This document shows positions 63,470 to 64,000 of a DNA stretch of 64,000 nt, in pieces. Location of the stretch: NCBI RefSeq assembly GCF_036178845.1, contig NZ_CP108070.1, forward strand, positions 6,138,001 through 6,202,000, written 5' to 3'. Position numbers and translations under genes: made by a program. The DNA comes from Streptomyces sp. NBC_00271. Lineage in GTDB: Bacteria > Actinomycetota > Actinomycetes > Streptomycetales > Streptomycetaceae. The notes under the pieces are model-generated. The model was not told the origin of the DNA. It searched no databases and was given only the letters and a program-made list of their open reading frames with translations. The number at the start of each line of letters is the position of its first letter. Positions within the stretch are counted from its first letter, which is position 1.

Positions 63470-64000
63470 TCAGGCGTCGAGTCCGTCCAGGAAGTCCGCC
63501 AGCGCCCCGTTGAACTCCTTCGGTCGCTCCAGGTTCGGCAGATGGGCCGCCGAGGCGATCACGCGGAGCGTCGAGTGCGGCAGCGCCGCGTGCATCGCCT
63601 CCGCGTCCGCGACCGGGGTGTACTCGTCGTCGGCGCCCACGACGACGAGGGCCGGGACGGTGACGCGGGTCAGCAGGTCGCGGTAGTCGGGGCGCTCGGC
63701 CCGTCCGCGCAGGGCCGCCGCCGCGCCCTCGGGCGGCGTGGCGGTCATCATGCGGTGCACATGCGCCGCGACCTCGGCGTCCGCGTACGGCGCGACCATC
63801 TTGTACAGCACCTCGTCGGCGTAGCCGGCCATGCCCTCGCGCAGCAGGCGGTCCGCCGTCGCGGCGCGCGCCTTCCTGCCCTCCGGGGTCTCGGCCGTCG
63901 GGAACGTGTCGGCCAGCACCAGCCCCCGGATCCGCTCCGGGAACAGCCGGTAGCACTCCATCGCGATCTGGCCGCCCATGGAGAGTCCGGCGAGGATGAA
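63470..64000 (-). CDS. Alpha/beta hydrolase, cut off by the window end
   Basis: The frame is open to base 64000, so the N-terminal part is missing. The visible 176 residues include the nucleophile elbow GLSMGG (Ser within the first ten), VVGADDEYTP (catalytic Asp region) and IASAAHLPNLERP (catalytic His), as in RsbQ/lactonase-like enzymes (3-oxoadipate enol-lactonase type). The substrate is not known. It is probably the first gene of a run with the two following minus-strand genes. Confidence 0.8.
   Translation of the reverse strand, partial: FILAGLSMGGQIAMECYRLFPERIRGLVLADTFPTAETPEGRKARAATADRLLREGMAGYADEVLYKMVAPYADAEVAAHVHRMMTATPPEGAAAALRGRAERPDYRDLLTRVTVPALVVVGADDEYTPVADAEAMHAALPHSTLRVIASAAHLPNLERPKEFNGALADFLDGLDA

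Noticed and set aside
60510..63686. Very long plus-strand frame opposite the FUSC and EEP genes
   Set aside because: Codon composition is that of an antisense shadow (Gly/Arg/Asp/Glu-rich, no domain), and both minus-strand genes have clear membrane helices and motifs.

Overview
The window is chromosomal DNA of a Streptomyces species. Very high GC, frequent GTG starts, Ser/Thr kinases with extracytoplasmic tails, two branched-chain keto-acid dehydrogenase (bkd) operons, a snapalysin gene with a divergent LysR gene, a bacterial proteasome activator and two perfect Streptomyces-type parS sites all point there. The gene order (aspS, a SpoIIE-type phosphatase, pirin, M18 aminopeptidase, two bkd clusters, paired kinases) resembles, from memory, the core region of Streptomyces coelicolor a few tens of kilobases from oriC. 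No rRNA or tRNA gene, CRISPR array, prophage, insertion sequence or biosynthetic gene cluster was found, so this reads as conserved core chromosome.

Layout. 1-5.0 kb: the end of an RNA methyltransferase gene, then a phenylacetate catabolism module (paaN divergent from paaH and a TetR gene) and an Lrp/AsnC regulator. 5.2-8.7 kb: first bkd operon (E1alpha, E1beta, E2). 8.8-13.4 kb: molybdenum cofactor genes (mobA-like, moeA), a potassium channel with an RCK domain whose start codon lies in a parS site, and a quinone oxidoreductase. 13.5-20.2 kb: a small surface protein, Bpa, two divergent Ser/Thr kinases, a phosphotransferase-fold protein and a PPOX-fold protein. 20.3-26.1 kb: a DevR/NarL-type response regulator, the second bkd operon and a secreted D,D-carboxypeptidase. 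26.3-34.3 kb: a GntR-MFS pair, a mycothiol-dependent-isomerase-family protein, a nitrilase-family hydrolase, a LURP-one protein, a thioredoxin-NHL protein and an M18 aminopeptidase. 34.5-43.3 kb: acyl-CoA dehydrogenase, SseB-like protein, pirin, AI-2E family transporter, a PAS-GAF-PP2C-ATPase phosphatase, the second parS site and aspS. 43.4-54.2 kb: mostly exported proteins (intradiol dioxygenase, pectate lyase, FG-GAP protein), an alpha/beta hydrolase with a divergent XRE regulator, and metG. 54.3-64 kb: a VWA-domain protein, a PhoX phosphatase behind a PHO box, LysR/snapalysin, and a FUSC / endonuclease-exonuclease-phosphatase / alpha/beta hydrolase run cut by the window end.

How the genes fit together. 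The two bkd operons supply E1 and E2 of the complex that makes branched acyl-CoA starters for fatty acids and polyketides; no E3 gene lies here. An inverted repeat in the paaN/paaH promoter recurs upstream of the first bkd operon, which suggests a shared TetR-type regulator. Terminator-like hairpins separate most convergent genes. I found no convincing wholly new multi-gene system. The most useful leads are the two outlying parS sites, the shared paa/bkd operator, the operators of the Lrp, PhoP and LysR systems, known Streptomyces repeat types (one inside a gene), and a strikingly AT-rich codon patch over a redox active site.
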